Of a stretch of DNA of 64,000 bases, positions 45,576 to 56,818 are shown piece by piece. The stretch lies in the NCBI RefSeq assembly GCF_009742725.1, contig NZ_WPHG01000008.1, positions 1 to 64,000 on the forward strand, read 5' to 3'. Position 1 is the first letter of the stretch, and every line of letters starts with the position of its first letter. Source of the stretch: Nitratireductor arenosus (GTDB lineage Bacteria > Pseudomonadota > Alphaproteobacteria > Rhizobiales > Rhizobiaceae). Below the pieces are notes generated by a model. That model saw only the letters and a program-made list of their open reading frames with translations, had not been told where the DNA came from and ran no database searches. Made by a program: the position numbers and the translations under genes.

Positions 45576-46742
45576 ATGACCGCATCGATCGTCGGATGGG
45601 CGCACTCGCCCTTTGGCAAACTGGAAGACGAAACGCTGGAGGGTCTGATCACCAAGGTGGCGGCCGAGGCGATCGAGCATGCCGGTATCGGCCCCGGGGA
45701 TGTCGACGAGATCGTGCTCGGCCATTTCAACGCCGGCTTTTCCCCGCAGGATTTCACCGCCAGCCTGGTGCTTCAGGCCGACGACCGGCTGCGTTTCAAG
45801 CCGGCGACCCGGGTCGAGAACGCCTGTGCGACCGGCTCGGCCGCCGTGCGTCAGGGCCTGCGCGCCATCGACGCCAAGGCGGCGCGCATCGTTCTGGTGG
45901 TCGGTGCCGAGCAGATGACCAAGACGCCCGGCCCGGAGATCGGCAAGAACCTCTTGAAGGCCTCCTACCTGCCCGAGGACGGCGACACGCCGGCCGGTTT
46001 CGCCGGCGTGTTCGGCAAGATCGCCAGCGCCTATTTCCAGCGCTATGGCGACCAGTCCGACGCGCTCGCCATGATCGCGGCCAAGAACCACAAGAACGGC
46101 GTCGACAATCCCTATGCGCAGATGCGCAAGGATTTCGGCTACGAGTTCTGCCGCACCGAGAGCGAGAAGAACCCGTATGTGGCCGGACCGCTGAAGCGGA
46201 CCGACTGCTCGCTGGTCTCGGACGGCGCGGCCGCGATCGTGCTCGCCGAGACCCAGACCGCGCTGTCGATGCGCCGGGCGGTCGCCTTCCGCGCCAACGA
46301 GCACGTGCAGGATTTTCTGCCGATGTCGAAACGCGACATCCTCGCCTTCGAGGGCTGCAAGGAAGGCTGGAGCCGGGCGCTGGCCAGGTCCCGGCTGACG
46401 CTCGACGATTTGTCCTTTGTGGAAACGCATGACTGCTTCACCATCGCCGAGTTGATTGAATATGAGGCGATGGGGCTCGCCAAGCCGGGCGAGGGCGCGC
46501 GGATCGCGCTCGACGGCGTGACCGCCAAGAACGGCCGGCTGCCGGTCAATCCGTCCGGCGGATTGAAGGCCAAGGGGCATCCGATCGGCGCGACCGGCGT
46601 GTCGATGCACGCGCTGACCGCCATGCAGCTTACCGGCGAGGCCGGCGGCATCCAGGTTCCAAACGCCCGCATCGGCGGCATCTTCAACATGGGCGGCGCA
46701 GCGGTCGCCAATTACGTGTCGATCCTCGAACGGATCAAATGA
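45576..46742 (+). CDS. Thiolase-like acetyl-CoA acetyltransferase (SCP-x type)
   Basis: 388 residues. ENACATGSAAV holds the nucleophilic Cys84, and HDCFTIAE and GHPIGATG provide the remaining thiolase active-site His/Cys elements, in the arrangement of the SCP-2/lipid-transfer thiolase subgroup. It cleaves or condenses acyl-CoA thioesters; the substrate is unknown. ATG 45576 has GGAGG five bases upstream, better than 45564 or the longer frame. Divergent from betI, with the next SDR gene overlapping by 4 bases. Confidence 0.85.
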   Translation: MTASIVGWAHSPFGKLEDETLEGLITKVAAEAIEHAGIGPGDVDEIVLGHFNAGFSPQDFTASLVLQADDRLRFKPATRVENACATGSAAVRQGLRAIDAKAARIVLVVGAEQMTKTPGPEIGKNLLKASYLPEDGDTPAGFAGVFGKIASAYFQRYGDQSDALAMIAAKNHKNGVDNPYAQMRKDFGYEFCRTESEKNPYVAGPLKRTDCSLVSDGAAAIVLAETQTALSMRRAVAFRANEHVQDFLPMSKRDILAFEGCKEGWSRALARSRLTLDDLSFVETHDCFTIAELIEYEAMGLAKPGEGARIALDGVTAKNGRLPVNPSGGLKAKGHPIGATGVSMHALTAMQLTGEAGGIQVPNARIGGIFNMGGAAVANYVSILERIK

Positions 46743-47485
46743 GGCACGCGGCGGTCGTCACCGGCGGCGCCTCCGGCATCGGCCTGGCGGTTGCCGGGCG
46801 GTTGCTGGAGGACGGCTGGCCGGTCGCGGTCGTCGACGCCAGCCGCGACGCGCTCGCCGATGCCGAGGACGCGCTCGCCGACGAGGGCGCGCTGTTCCTG
46901 GAGGCCGACATCACCGACGAGGACGAGGTCCAGGGTGCCTTCGACGCCGTCGTCGAGCGCCTCGGTCCGATCGGCGGTCTGGTCAATTCGGCCGGCATCG
47001 CCCGCGACATCCCGGCGCTGGAGACGAGCGCGGAACTGATGCGCCACATTCTCGACGTCAATCTCGTCGGTTCCTTCATTTGTTCCAAGGCGGCGGTCGA
47101 GCGCCGCTCCGAGACGCTGGCGATCGTCAATATCGCCTCGGTGTCGGGCCTGCGCGCCAATGCGGGCCGGGTGGCCTACGGCGCGTCGAAAGCCGGAGTG
47201 AAGATGATGTCGGAGGTCATGGCGGTCGAACTCGGCGGCCAGGGAATCCGCGTCAACTGCGTCGCGCCGGGCCCGATCGACACGCCAATGGTCGCGCGGC
47301 TGCACGAGGACCGCCAGCGCGCCGGCTGGCTGGCGCATGTGCCGGAAGGCCGCTACGGCGAGGCCGACGAGGTGGCCGCCGCAATCGCCTTCCTGCTTTC
47401 GCCCGAGGCAAGCTACATCACCGGCCAGACGCTCGCCGTGGATGGCGGATTTCTCGCCGCTGGACTGTTGCCATTGCAAGGCTGA
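46739..47485 (+). CDS. Short-chain dehydrogenase/reductase
   Basis: 248 residues, classical SDR. The cofactor loop is TGGASGIG (about 8-15). NSAGIA follows, with catalytic Ser in NIASVSG and Tyr-Lys in YGASKAG. The C-terminal ITGQTLAVDGGFL is typical. Acidic residues after beta-2 (VDASRD) suggest NAD rather than NADP. Coupled to the thiolase gene by ATGA, so it probably forms or uses a beta-hydroxy/beta-keto acyl intermediate with it. Confidence 0.85.
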   Translation: MRHAAVVTGGASGIGLAVAGRLLEDGWPVAVVDASRDALADAEDALADEGALFLEADITDEDEVQGAFDAVVERLGPIGGLVNSAGIARDIPALETSAELMRHILDVNLVGSFICSKAAVERRSETLAIVNIASVSGLRANAGRVAYGASKAGVKMMSEVMAVELGGQGIRVNCVAPGPIDTPMVARLHEDRQRAGWLAHVPEGRYGEADEVAAAIAFLLSPEASYITGQTLAVDGGFLAAGLLPLQG

Positions 47486-47527
47486 TTTCTGCCAATCGGG
47501 CCTGTGTCATCAACGGAGATCATCGAT

Positions 47528-47983
47528 ATGAAAAGTCTGGCCACGGCCTTCTTGATCGGCTTCGCCGCGATCGGAACCGCAAACGCCGCCGAGGACGAGG
47601 CCGTAGCGCTCGCCCAGGCGTTCTGCGGCCTGGCCGAGCTCGACCAGGGCATGGGACGGATGTATCTCCTGTCGTCCGGTCTGACCGAAAAGGTAACCGC
47701 CGCTCTGGTCGCCGGCGGGCAGGGCGAAACCGCGTTCGGCGCGGGCGTGCCCTGGGCGAGCGGCGCCGCCGCCGCGAACATCTGTACCGCAGGGGCGGTC
47801 GCTACCGAGGGCGGCGTCACGCTCGTCGACGTCATGTATGGCCAAGGCGATGCCGGCTGGACGGACCAACTCGTGCTGGTTGCGGGCGAGGGCGGCGCGC
47901 TTGTCGTCGACGACATTCGCTACGGCAAGCCCGGCGAAGCCGCGACGCTCGGCGAAGCCGCATCGGCTCTCCTGACCGATTAG
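47528..47983 (+). CDS. Secreted hypothetical protein
   Basis: 151 residues. Signal peptide MKSLATAFLIGFAAIGTANA, then an acidic mature protein with two cysteines (AFCGLAE and NICTAG), possibly a disulfide, and an acidic YGKPGEAATLGEA end. ATG 47528 with GGAG eight bases upstream; the frame from 47504 is not preferred. No family recognised. 43 bp downstream of the SDR gene, relation unclear. Confidence 0.65.
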   Translation: MKSLATAFLIGFAAIGTANAAEDEAVALAQAFCGLAELDQGMGRMYLLSSGLTEKVTAALVAGGQGETAFGAGVPWASGAAAANICTAGAVATEGGVTLVDVMYGQGDAGWTDQLVLVAGEGGALVVDDIRYGKPGEAATLGEAASALLTD

Positions 47984-48148
47984 GCCGAAATCCCAGCAAC
48001 GCGACACTATTTTCGGAAAAGATCATGCTTTAACAGAATGACGGGCCATGGCGTCGGGTCGATCAGATGACGCCGTGGTCCCGATCAGATGTCCGGGCGC
48101 CGTTTGAGGGGAAAGCGGCGCCGGACGGCGAGGCGAGGGAACGACCAT

Positions 48149-48925
48149 ATGCTGCTTGCGATCGAGCAGGGCAACACCAACAGCCTGTTTGCCGTGCATG
48201 ACGGCGAAACCTGGATCGCCCAATGGCGTTCTGCCACCGAACCCAACCGGACCGCGGACGAATACGCTGTCTGGCTGCACCAATTGCTGTCGATGAGCGG
48301 GCTTGATCTGGGCCTGCTCGACGCCTGCATCATCTCCAGCGTGGTGCCGCAATCGATCTTCAACCTGCGCAATCTGTCGCGCCGCTATCTGGGCGCCGAG
48401 CCGCTGGTGATCGGCGAGAACGCCGAGCTCGGCATTCCGATCCGCGTCGCCAAGCCGGCCGAGGTCGGCGCCGACCGGGTGGTCAACGCGCTCGGCGCCC
48501 ACATTGCCTATCCCGGGCCGCTGATCGTGGTCGACAGCGGCACGGCGACGACTATCGACGTGGTGGCGGCCGATGGCGGCTTCGAGGGCGGCGCGATCGC
48601 GCCCGGCATTCACCTGTCGGTCGAAGCGCTGCACTCGGCCGCCGCCAAACTGCCGCGGGTCGCGCTGAAGAAACCGCAACGCGTGATCGGCAACGACACT
48701 GTCAGCGCCATGCAGTCGGGCGTGTTCTGGGGCTATATCGGCCTGATCGAGGGCATGATCGCGCGCATCCAGGCCGAGCGCGGCGAGCACATGACGGTGG
48801 TTGCGACCGGCGGTATCGCGGCGCTGTTTTACGACGCCACCGCCGCCATTCACCATTTCGATCCCGACGTCACCATTCGCGGGCTTCTGGAAATCTATCG
48901 GCGCAACAATTCCAGCCGGCCATAG
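48149..48925 (+). CDS. coaX: Type III pantothenate kinase CoaX
   Basis: 258 residues. [15 protein letters not shown] is the ATP-phosphate loop; here Glu6 occupies the position usually held by Asp (DxGNT). [11 protein letters not shown] contains the catalytic Asp, and [12 protein letters not shown] is the second phosphate loop. It makes 4'-phosphopantothenate, the first step to coenzyme A. ATG 48149 with GAGGGA eight bases upstream. Two GATCAGATG direct repeats 22 bp apart (48061, 48083) lie upstream; function unknown. The 3' end overlaps the convergent DUF3750 gene by 31 bp. Confidence 0.9.
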   Translation: MLLAIEQGNTNSLFAVHDGETWIAQWRSATEPNRTADEYAVWLHQLLSMSGLDLGLLDACIISSVVPQSIFNLRNLSRRYLGAEPLVIGENAELGIPIRVAKPAEVGADRVVNALGAHIAYPGPLIVVDSGTATTIDVVAADGGFEGGAIAPGIHLSVEALHSAAAKLPRVALKKPQRVIGNDTVSAMQSGVFWGYIGLIEGMIARIQAERGEHMTVVATGGIAALFYDATAAIHHFDPDVTIRGLLEIYRRNNSSRP

Positions 48926-49641
48926 GCCGGGATCTTCAGGGCCGGCCGCGCGATATCGACGCCCGCGACCAGGCCGAAGAGATGGATCTCGAAACCGTAG
49001 CGCCGCCCGACCGCCAGCCCGGCGAACCCGCCGAGCGTGACATGCAGGTTGCGACGGTCCGGCGACAGGCTGACCGAGGCGAGGCCTGGCGCGTAGTCGC
49101 GCCCGACCGCGTTGGCGGGAAGCGCGACGTCGAGCCGCGGCACCTGGCGCAGCACATGGGCCACGAAGCTGTTGGAGTTCGGCCCCGGCCAGATCCGGTA
49201 GTCGCAGCGGCCGGCGAAGGGATAGGCCGCGATCGCCGCCTCCACGACCGGCAGCAGGGATGCCGCCGCCTCGCCGGAGATCGCCTGCACGATCCGCGGC
49301 GGGTTCGAATACCAGTAGCCGTCGGCCACGAAACCGTTGCGGCGCACGGGCAGCCCCCAGCCGACCTTGTCGTAGCGGTCGTAGTGTCGCTGGCCCGGCC
49401 TTTTCAGCACGATCCAGCTATGGGCCGAGAACGCGCCCTTGAAACCGCCGGTGCGCGCGGCGAGCACGTAGATCGCGGCGTCGCTGCTTTCCGGGGCCGG
49501 CAGGAGGCCGCTGCTGCTCCAGTCCGCCGAACGCCAGGAGGCAGGCCGGTCGACGAGCGACCACCACAAGGCGGTCACAACCGTCGGCAGGGCGAACAGC
49601 ATCACAACGCTCAAAACAACCGGCCTGAGGAATGCGCCCAT
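48895..49641 (-). CDS. DUF3750-family exported/membrane protein
   Basis: 248 residues. One N-terminal helix (about 5-24) then a conserved periplasmic domain: [37 protein letters not shown] and [17 protein letters not shown] are the DUF3750 landmarks. The NSNSF/HSWI pattern is reminiscent of NlpC-like fold relatives, but catalytic residues are not proven. ATG 49641 with AAGGA upstream is chosen over 49725. Its tail overlaps coaX tail-to-tail by 31 bp. Confidence 0.75.
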   Translation of the reverse strand: MGAFLRPVVLSVVMLFALPTVVTALWWSLVDRPASWRSADWSSSGLLPAPESSDAAIYVLAARTGGFKGAFSAHSWIVLKRPGQRHYDRYDKVGWGLPVRRNGFVADGYWYSNPPRIVQAISGEAAASLLPVVEAAIAAYPFAGRCDYRIWPGPNSNSFVAHVLRQVPRLDVALPANAVGRDYAPGLASVSLSPDRRNLHVTLGGFAGLAVGRRYGFEIHLFGLVAGVDIARPALKIPAYGRLELLRR

Positions 49642-49718
49642 GGATTTTCCTTTGCCTTGGCGAGTGTGAAAGCATAGGTCGATAGGGACAAGCAGGGCAG
49701 TGAATTTCCGGTGAGGCG

Positions 49719-50723
49719 ATGACAAATCCCGTTCTGGTCGAAGTGATGCGCGGTGCGCTGGTGGAAAGCCGTCACCGCGGGGCGGTGGCGGTGATCGATG
49801 CCGACGGGCGCACGATGTTCGAGATCGGCGATGTCGACCGGCCGGTTTTTCCGCGATCGGCGATCAAGGCGATCCAGGCCCTGCCGCTGGTCGAAAGCGG
49901 CGCCGCCGACGCCTGCGGTTTCGACGACCGCGATCTGGCGCTGGCCTGTGCCTCCCATTCAGGCGAGGCCGCGCATGCCGAGCGCGCGGCGGCGATGCTG
50001 GCCAGGGCCGGCCTCGATGAGGACGCGCTCGAATGCGGCAGCCATTGGCCGCTCGGCGAACAGGCCACGCTCGACCTCGCCCGCGCCGGCCAGACGCCGA
50101 GCGCGCTGCACAACAATTGCTCGGGCAAACATGCCGGCTTCCTGTGCGTTTGCTGCCACGGCGGCACCGCGCACCGCGGCTATTCGGGCTACGACCATCC
50201 CATGCAGCGGGAGTTGCGGGCGGTGATGGAGCAGGTCACCGGCGCCGTGCACGACCGCGACAATGCCGCCGTCGACGGCTGTTCGATCCCCACCCACGCC
50301 GTGCCGCTGCGCGCGCTGGCGTTTGGCTTTGCGCGCATGGCGACCGGCGCGGGACTGGCGCCGCGGCGTGCTGAGGCCGCAAAGCGGCTGCTCGGCGCCT
50401 GCATGGCCGAGCCGTTTTTCATGTCGGGCAGCGCGCGGATCGACGAAAGGCTGATGGCGGCCGCGGCGGGCCGGATTTTTTGCAAGACCGGCGCCGAAGG
50501 GGTCTATTGCGCCGCCATTCCCGAGCTCGGCCTCGGCGTCGCGTTGAAATGCGACGACGGCGCGACCCGCGCCTCCGAAACCATGCTGGCCGCGATGCTG
50601 GCGAAACTGCTTGCCGCCGGCGACCCGCTGGCGACCACCTTGCGCGATATGGCCCGCCCGCCGGTCGTCAGCCGACGCGGCATCAGGGTCGGCGAAATCC
50701 GGGCGACCGAGGGGCTCGCCTGA
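49719..50723 (+). CDS. L-asparaginase II family (Rhizobium etli ReAV type)
   Basis: 334 residues. PRSAIKAIQALP carries the Ser-x-x-Lys pair, ASHSGE a second active-site block, NNCSGKHAGFL the Cys/Lys zinc-site residues, and DGCSIPTHAVPL the third. These match the thermolabile rhizobial asparaginase, a beta-lactamase-like fold unrelated to E. coli AnsB. It hydrolyses asparagine to aspartate and ammonia. Divergent from DUF3750. Confidence 0.9.
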   Translation: MTNPVLVEVMRGALVESRHRGAVAVIDADGRTMFEIGDVDRPVFPRSAIKAIQALPLVESGAADACGFDDRDLALACASHSGEAAHAERAAAMLARAGLDEDALECGSHWPLGEQATLDLARAGQTPSALHNNCSGKHAGFLCVCCHGGTAHRGYSGYDHPMQRELRAVMEQVTGAVHDRDNAAVDGCSIPTHAVPLRALAFGFARMATGAGLAPRRAEAAKRLLGACMAEPFFMSGSARIDERLMAAAAGRIFCKTGAEGVYCAAIPELGLGVALKCDDGATRASETMLAAMLAKLLAAGDPLATTLRDMARPPVVSRRGIRVGEIRATEGLA

Positions 50724-50755
50724 GGCTGCCGCGCCGGCGCCGGAGTGGCGCGACG

Positions 50756-52126
50756 TCAGCTCGCGTGATTGCGCTCGACGGTGAGGTGGGCAAAGCCGGC
50801 ATTGCCGACCCGCGCCATATCCTTGGTCACGGCCTCGGCCCAGCGATGGCCGCGGATGGCGCCGTTGCGCGCACCGGAGATGATATTGTCGGAAATCACC
50901 GCCGCGCCCGCGCCCTCGACCACGGAGACAGCGATGCCGGTGCCGGCGTCGCGGATGACATTGCCGCTCGCCGTGACGTTGCGCAGATAAGGTCCCCAGC
51001 CGAGATGGAGGCCGAACAGCGGCGCGTTTTCCACCACGTTGCCGGTGACGGCGGTGTCGGCCTCGGCGGTGATGCCGACCCCGAACCCGGGTGAATCGGC
51101 CGGGTAGGGGCCGGTCTGCGACAGGTTGCGCACCAGATTGGCAGCGCAGACGGCCAGACGACCGCCCTCGTTGAAATTGACGATCGAGATGCCGTTGGCC
51201 GCGCCGTCGACGATATTCGACGAAATCGCCGCGCCCTCGAAGGCGAATTCGGAGTAGATCGCGGTTTCGCCGGAACGCTGGCAGCTATTGCCGGTGATCT
51301 GGATGTTGTTGCCGCCATTGGCCCGGATCGCGGAAAAGGCGCAGTCGGCGACCCGGTTGCCGGAAACCATGACGCCGCCCGCGCGATAGACATTGATGCC
51401 GTTGCCGAACGGCCCGGTGCCGCCATTGCGCGCCGCGATGCGCTCGACGCGGTTGCCCGACACGATGGTGGCGTCCTCGCCCGCCTGCCAGCGATACACC
51501 AGAATGCCGCCATTGCCGCAATCGGCGACGGTGTTGCCGGTAATGGCGAGGCCGCCGGCCTGGACGCTGTAGATCCCGGCGTCGGCGGCGCCCGAGATCT
51601 GGCTGCGCTCGATGCGGCCGGCGACGTTTTCCAGCGCCAGCGCGTGTTTGCCGCTGCCCAGAATGCTGCAATTGTCGATGAGGAGATGGCGCGCGCCGCG
51701 CACCGTCACGAGGCCGTCGACATGATCGCCCAGCCAGCGATTGGCACCGTCGATCAGCAGACCGGAGATTTCCAGATGTTCGGCCGCCTCGGCCAGGAAC
51801 AGATGGCCGTTGCCGCCGTAAAGGATGCGCGAGGCGCCCGGAACGCCGGTCAGGCGCAGCTTGCGCGGCAGGATCAGGTTGGAAACCACGTAGTCGCCCG
51901 GCGGCAGATAGACCGGCGCGTCGCGCTCGGCCGCCTTGTCGAGCACCCGGGCGAAGGCCTCGCTCTGGTCGTCGTAAAGCCCGGGCTGTACGCCGAGTTC
52001 GCTCGCGTCGAGCGTGCCGCGGATCGAGGCCGTCTCAATACCGGACAGGGCGGCGCCCTGCGCGGCGCCGGCGGCGAGCCCGCCGGCACCGGCCAGCCCG
52101 GCCAGGAACGCGCGTCTGTTCAGCAT
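50756..52126 (-). CDS. TAT-exported parallel beta-helix repeat protein (TIGR03808-like)
   Basis: 456 residues. MLNRRAFLAGLAGAGGLAAG is a twin-arginine signal. About fifteen short repeats rich in G, N and I follow (for example SGNRVERIAARNGG, TGNSCQRSGETAIYSE, VTGNVVENAPLFGLH), the pattern of a right-handed beta-helix as in pectin-lyase-like proteins. Proteins of this signature are known only as uncharacterised TAT repeat proteins in rhizobia. ATG 52126 with GGAG eight bases upstream is preferred to GTG 52150. Confidence 0.85.
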   Translation of the reverse strand: MLNRRAFLAGLAGAGGLAAGAAQGAALSGIETASIRGTLDASELGVQPGLYDDQSEAFARVLDKAAERDAPVYLPPGDYVVSNLILPRKLRLTGVPGASRILYGGNGHLFLAEAAEHLEISGLLIDGANRWLGDHVDGLVTVRGARHLLIDNCSILGSGKHALALENVAGRIERSQISGAADAGIYSVQAGGLAITGNTVADCGNGGILVYRWQAGEDATIVSGNRVERIAARNGGTGPFGNGINVYRAGGVMVSGNRVADCAFSAIRANGGNNIQITGNSCQRSGETAIYSEFAFEGAAISSNIVDGAANGISIVNFNEGGRLAVCAANLVRNLSQTGPYPADSPGFGVGITAEADTAVTGNVVENAPLFGLHLGWGPYLRNVTASGNVIRDAGTGIAVSVVEGAGAAVISDNIISGARNGAIRGHRWAEAVTKDMARVGNAGFAHLTVERNHAS

Positions 52127-52225
52127 TGGCACAGCTCCGAGATTCGTCACTGTCGCGGAGCAAGTGCCATGCCAGCCCGGTGCGGCGCGGGCGCTGGCGG
52201 TGCCTGGTGGTGACAGGTGGACGCT

Positions 52226-52606
52226 TCAGGCTTGTTCGGTGTGGTCGCGCAAGAACGCAGCGGCGCCAGCCTCGTCGATCTCGCCGGCGGCAACCATAAG
52301 GACAAATTGGATCAGACTGGCGTCGTCGGTCTCCAGGCTCCAGCCATTGAAGACGAGGAAAAGGTCGGTCGCGGCCAGCGCCGTTCGTCTATTTCCGTCC
52401 ACAAACGGACGGTTCTTCACAATGCCGAAGAGGTACGCTGCTGCCAGGTCGAATATGTCCGGTTCGCCATAGATTGCCTTCTGGGGCGGTCTCGCCAAAG
52501 CGGATTCGAGCATTCCGACATCGCGAATGCCTGGCGCTCCGCCGTGCAAGCGAAGCTGTTCAGCATGCATGGCCTCAACGAACTCCCGCGTATGGAATTC
52601 CGTCAT
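52226..52606 (-). CDS. doc: Doc-family toxin (death-on-curing, Fic fold)
   Basis: 126 residues, usual Doc size. The Fic motif reads KNRPFVDGNRRTAL near 63-76. The family's HPFxDGNKR is altered: the His two places before Phe is Arg, and the Lys after Asn is Arg. Doc toxins phosphorylate EF-Tu and use that His for catalysis, so activity is uncertain, though a subgroup with such changes may exist. Downstream of, and overlapping by 4 bases (ATGA), the antitoxin gene. Confidence 0.85.
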   Translation of the reverse strand: MTEFHTREFVEAMHAEQLRLHGGAPGIRDVGMLESALARPPQKAIYGEPDIFDLAAAYLFGIVKNRPFVDGNRRTALAATDLFLVFNGWSLETDDASLIQFVLMVAAGEIDEAGAAAFLRDHTEQA

Positions 52607-52833
52607 TTCGCAAGCGCGCGGTACGTGACCTCGTATTTTCGCATGCGTTCACGCGCGATCTTCATCTTGCGCTCGAACTCGTCGGCCGAATCCTCGACGC
52701 GTCGCATGCGTAGCTCGTCCCCTTCCTTGAAGACGACAACACTATCCCCAGCCTTGAGATTGAGGCTTTTCAACAGTTCTTTCGGCAGGATCACGCCTTC
52801 GGAATTGCCGATCTTGCGGATGACGGTGTTCAT
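52603..52833 (-). CDS. AbrB/MazE-type antitoxin
   Basis: 76 residues. The swapped-hairpin DNA-binding domain is plain: TVIRKIGNSEGVILPKELLKS, then GDSVVVFKEGDELRMRRV. The charged helical C-terminus (EFERKMKIARERMRKYE) should bind the Doc toxin. It represses its own promoter, located just upstream with palindromic sites. Fast turnover of the antitoxin would free Doc. Confidence 0.88.
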   Translation of the reverse strand: MNTVIRKIGNSEGVILPKELLKSLNLKAGDSVVVFKEGDELRMRRVEDSADEFERKMKIARERMRKYEVTYRALAK

Positions 52834-52847
52834 GGTCGCGGCCTTGC

Positions 52848-52890
52848 CGTTGCAACGCTCATTATAACAGGGCGAGGCATGTGTTGCAAC
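52848..52890 (-). promoter_or_regulatory. Antitoxin-toxin promoter flanked by two palindromic operators
   Basis: On the minus strand a -35 TTGCAA (52884-52889) and a -10 TATAAT (52861-52866) are separated by exactly 17 bases. The palindrome GTTGCAAC occurs twice: over the -35 box (52883-52890) and at the expected start of transcription as CGTTGCAACG (52848-52857), 34 bp apart. Binding of antitoxin to both would block the promoter. Confidence 0.7.
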
Positions 52891-52911
52891 GCACGTTGGA
52901 ACGAGGTTGCG

Positions 52912-55031
<2,120 letters not shown>

Positions 55032-55035
<4 letters not shown>

Positions 55036-56471
55036 GCGTCTTCTCCGACTTGTTCGTCGAGGCGTCGCGGCGAAAGCGTCTCGCAAAACGTCGTCCCGTC
55101 CGATGGCGCGGGGCGGCTTTCGGCGGCAAGCGTGGCGACCGGGCGCTCCTCGGCGAGCGGATAGAGCGTGGTGCCGACGATCGCGCGCCGACCCTCGCGC
55201 AGCGCCTCACGGCGCTCTGCCGCGGCCGTCTTCACCCTGGCCTGGAAGGCACCGGCGGCAAGGCTCTTGAGCGCGCCGCCCTCCTGCTCGATCTGCTGAA
55301 ACTCCGCCCAGGCCGCTTCGCTCAGCGCTTCGGTCAGATGGGCGATCCCGCCCGAGCCGGCCGAGGGATCGGCGACGAAACCGATGCCGGCCTCCTGGGC
55401 GAGCACGAGCTGGGTGTTGCGCGCCACCCGACGCGCGAAACCGTCGGGCAGGCCGTGAGTGAGTGTATGCGGCAGCACCGAAATCGAATCGGCGCCGCCG
55501 GCGGCGGCGGCGAAGACGGCGATCGTGGCGCGCAGGATATTCGTTTCGGGGTCGCGCGCCGTCATCATCCGCCACGACGTCTCGGCGTGGATGGAGGCCG
55601 GCGACGGCTCGATGCCGCAGACCTCCTGGGCGCGCTGCCACAACCGGCGCAGCGCCCGCATCTTGGCGGTCGTCACGAACTGGTCCTGGTCGGCAGCGAT
55701 CGCAAAGCCGACATGCGGCGCGGCATAGACCAGCGGTTGGCGCGCCTTTTCGAACATGCGCAGATGCGACACCGCCGAGGCGAGCATAATGCCGAGTTCC
55801 TGCGCGGCGCTGGCGCCGCCATTGTGGCTGACACGGCCGTCGGCTTCCAGGAGCACGCCCGGCAGGCCGAGCGCGAAGAAATGGGCCAGCGATTGCGGCA
55901 TCGACGCCTCGAGCGCCTCGATCGACATGCGCAGGCGTCCGGTGCCGGCGAAGATCGCGGCCGGGTCGATCCCGAACGACAGATGCAGGCGCGCCGGGTC
56001 GGCGCGCTTGGCCGTCAGCGAGGCGACCAGCCAGTCGATCGACGAGCGGCTCATCGGGTGGGTGTCGATCCGAAGCCCCAGCCTGTTGAGCGGCACGCCG
56101 TCGAGGGCCCTGTCAAAGGCCTCGTCGGTGCATGGCAGACCGTAACCATGGGCGTTGGGGGCGCCTTCGAACACGATCGCCAGGCCGGTCGCGCCGCCGT
56201 CCACATCCGCGATCGCCTGGCGGTTGGCGCGCGCCGGGTCGGGATCGTCGACACGCTGGACGACACGCCAGGGCGCGGCGGGGTCGACACGTGAAATCGG
56301 CTTGGGATGGGCCGAGCGCGTATAAAGCGGATCGATGCGGATGCCGTCGTCGGTGTGGGACACGAGGGTTTCGTCGAAATCGGCGCCCTTGAGCGCCTTT
56401 TCCGCGATCACTTTCCACCCGGCCTCGTCAATGTCCGGAAACGTCATCCCGCTGATCAATTTATGGTTCAT
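55032..56471 (-). CDS. mutA: Methylmalonyl-CoA mutase, small subunit
   Basis: 479 residues with the mutase barrel only ([51 protein letters not shown]). It ends before any cobalamin-binding domain, so it is shorter than the roughly 620-residue small subunit of Propionibacterium; the subunit is non-catalytic and stabilises MutB. First gene of the mutAB operon. CGGAA lies upstream of ATG 56471. Confidence 0.9.
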
Positions 56472-56818
56472 GGCGTTCCGGCTCGATCCTCCCGATCTCC
56501 TCGCGACAGACTAAAGGTCCCGCTCGCGACCGGCAACAACGGCGATCGCCTCGAACGAAGTCGGTGCGCCTGTACGGCGGGTGCTCCGTCATTCGGCTCA
56601 CGTCGTGTCGGTGCCGGCGCCGCGGTTCGGTCTGGCAGCGCTTCCCGATACAATTGGTCGAACCGGTCGGCAACAGGGACTTTTGGCAAATGTGCAAACG
56701 GCCGTCTTTCCCGTCCGCTGCGAAGCGGCGGCGTTGTCGGCCAGCGTGGGGCTGTCTATAGAAAGAAACAACGCGGACGGCGCCACGGCCTGCCGCACGA
56801 TTGCCGGAGAGGACAAGC
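56472..56818. other. Intergenic region between mutA and the HerA-like gene
   Basis: About 350 bases without a convincing gene, holding two divergent promoters. At 56682-56698 the sequence TTTGGCAAATGTGCAAA resembles the TTTGCAA-spacer-TTGCAAA site bound by short-chain acyl-CoA regulators (PccR/ScfR type) of alphaproteobacteria, and would suit control of mutAB. A TCTATAGAAAGAA patch near 56755 may be part of the HerA-side promoter. No cobalamin riboswitch was recognised. Confidence 0.4.

Noticed and set aside
48149-48925. CoaX inactivated by Glu6 in place of Asp
   Set aside because: The change is conservative, all other motifs are intact, and it may be normal in this lineage; kept only as a note in the gene entry.
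56472-56818. Cobalamin riboswitch upstream of mutAB
   Set aside because: No B12-box or the expected conserved core could be recognised on the minus strand.
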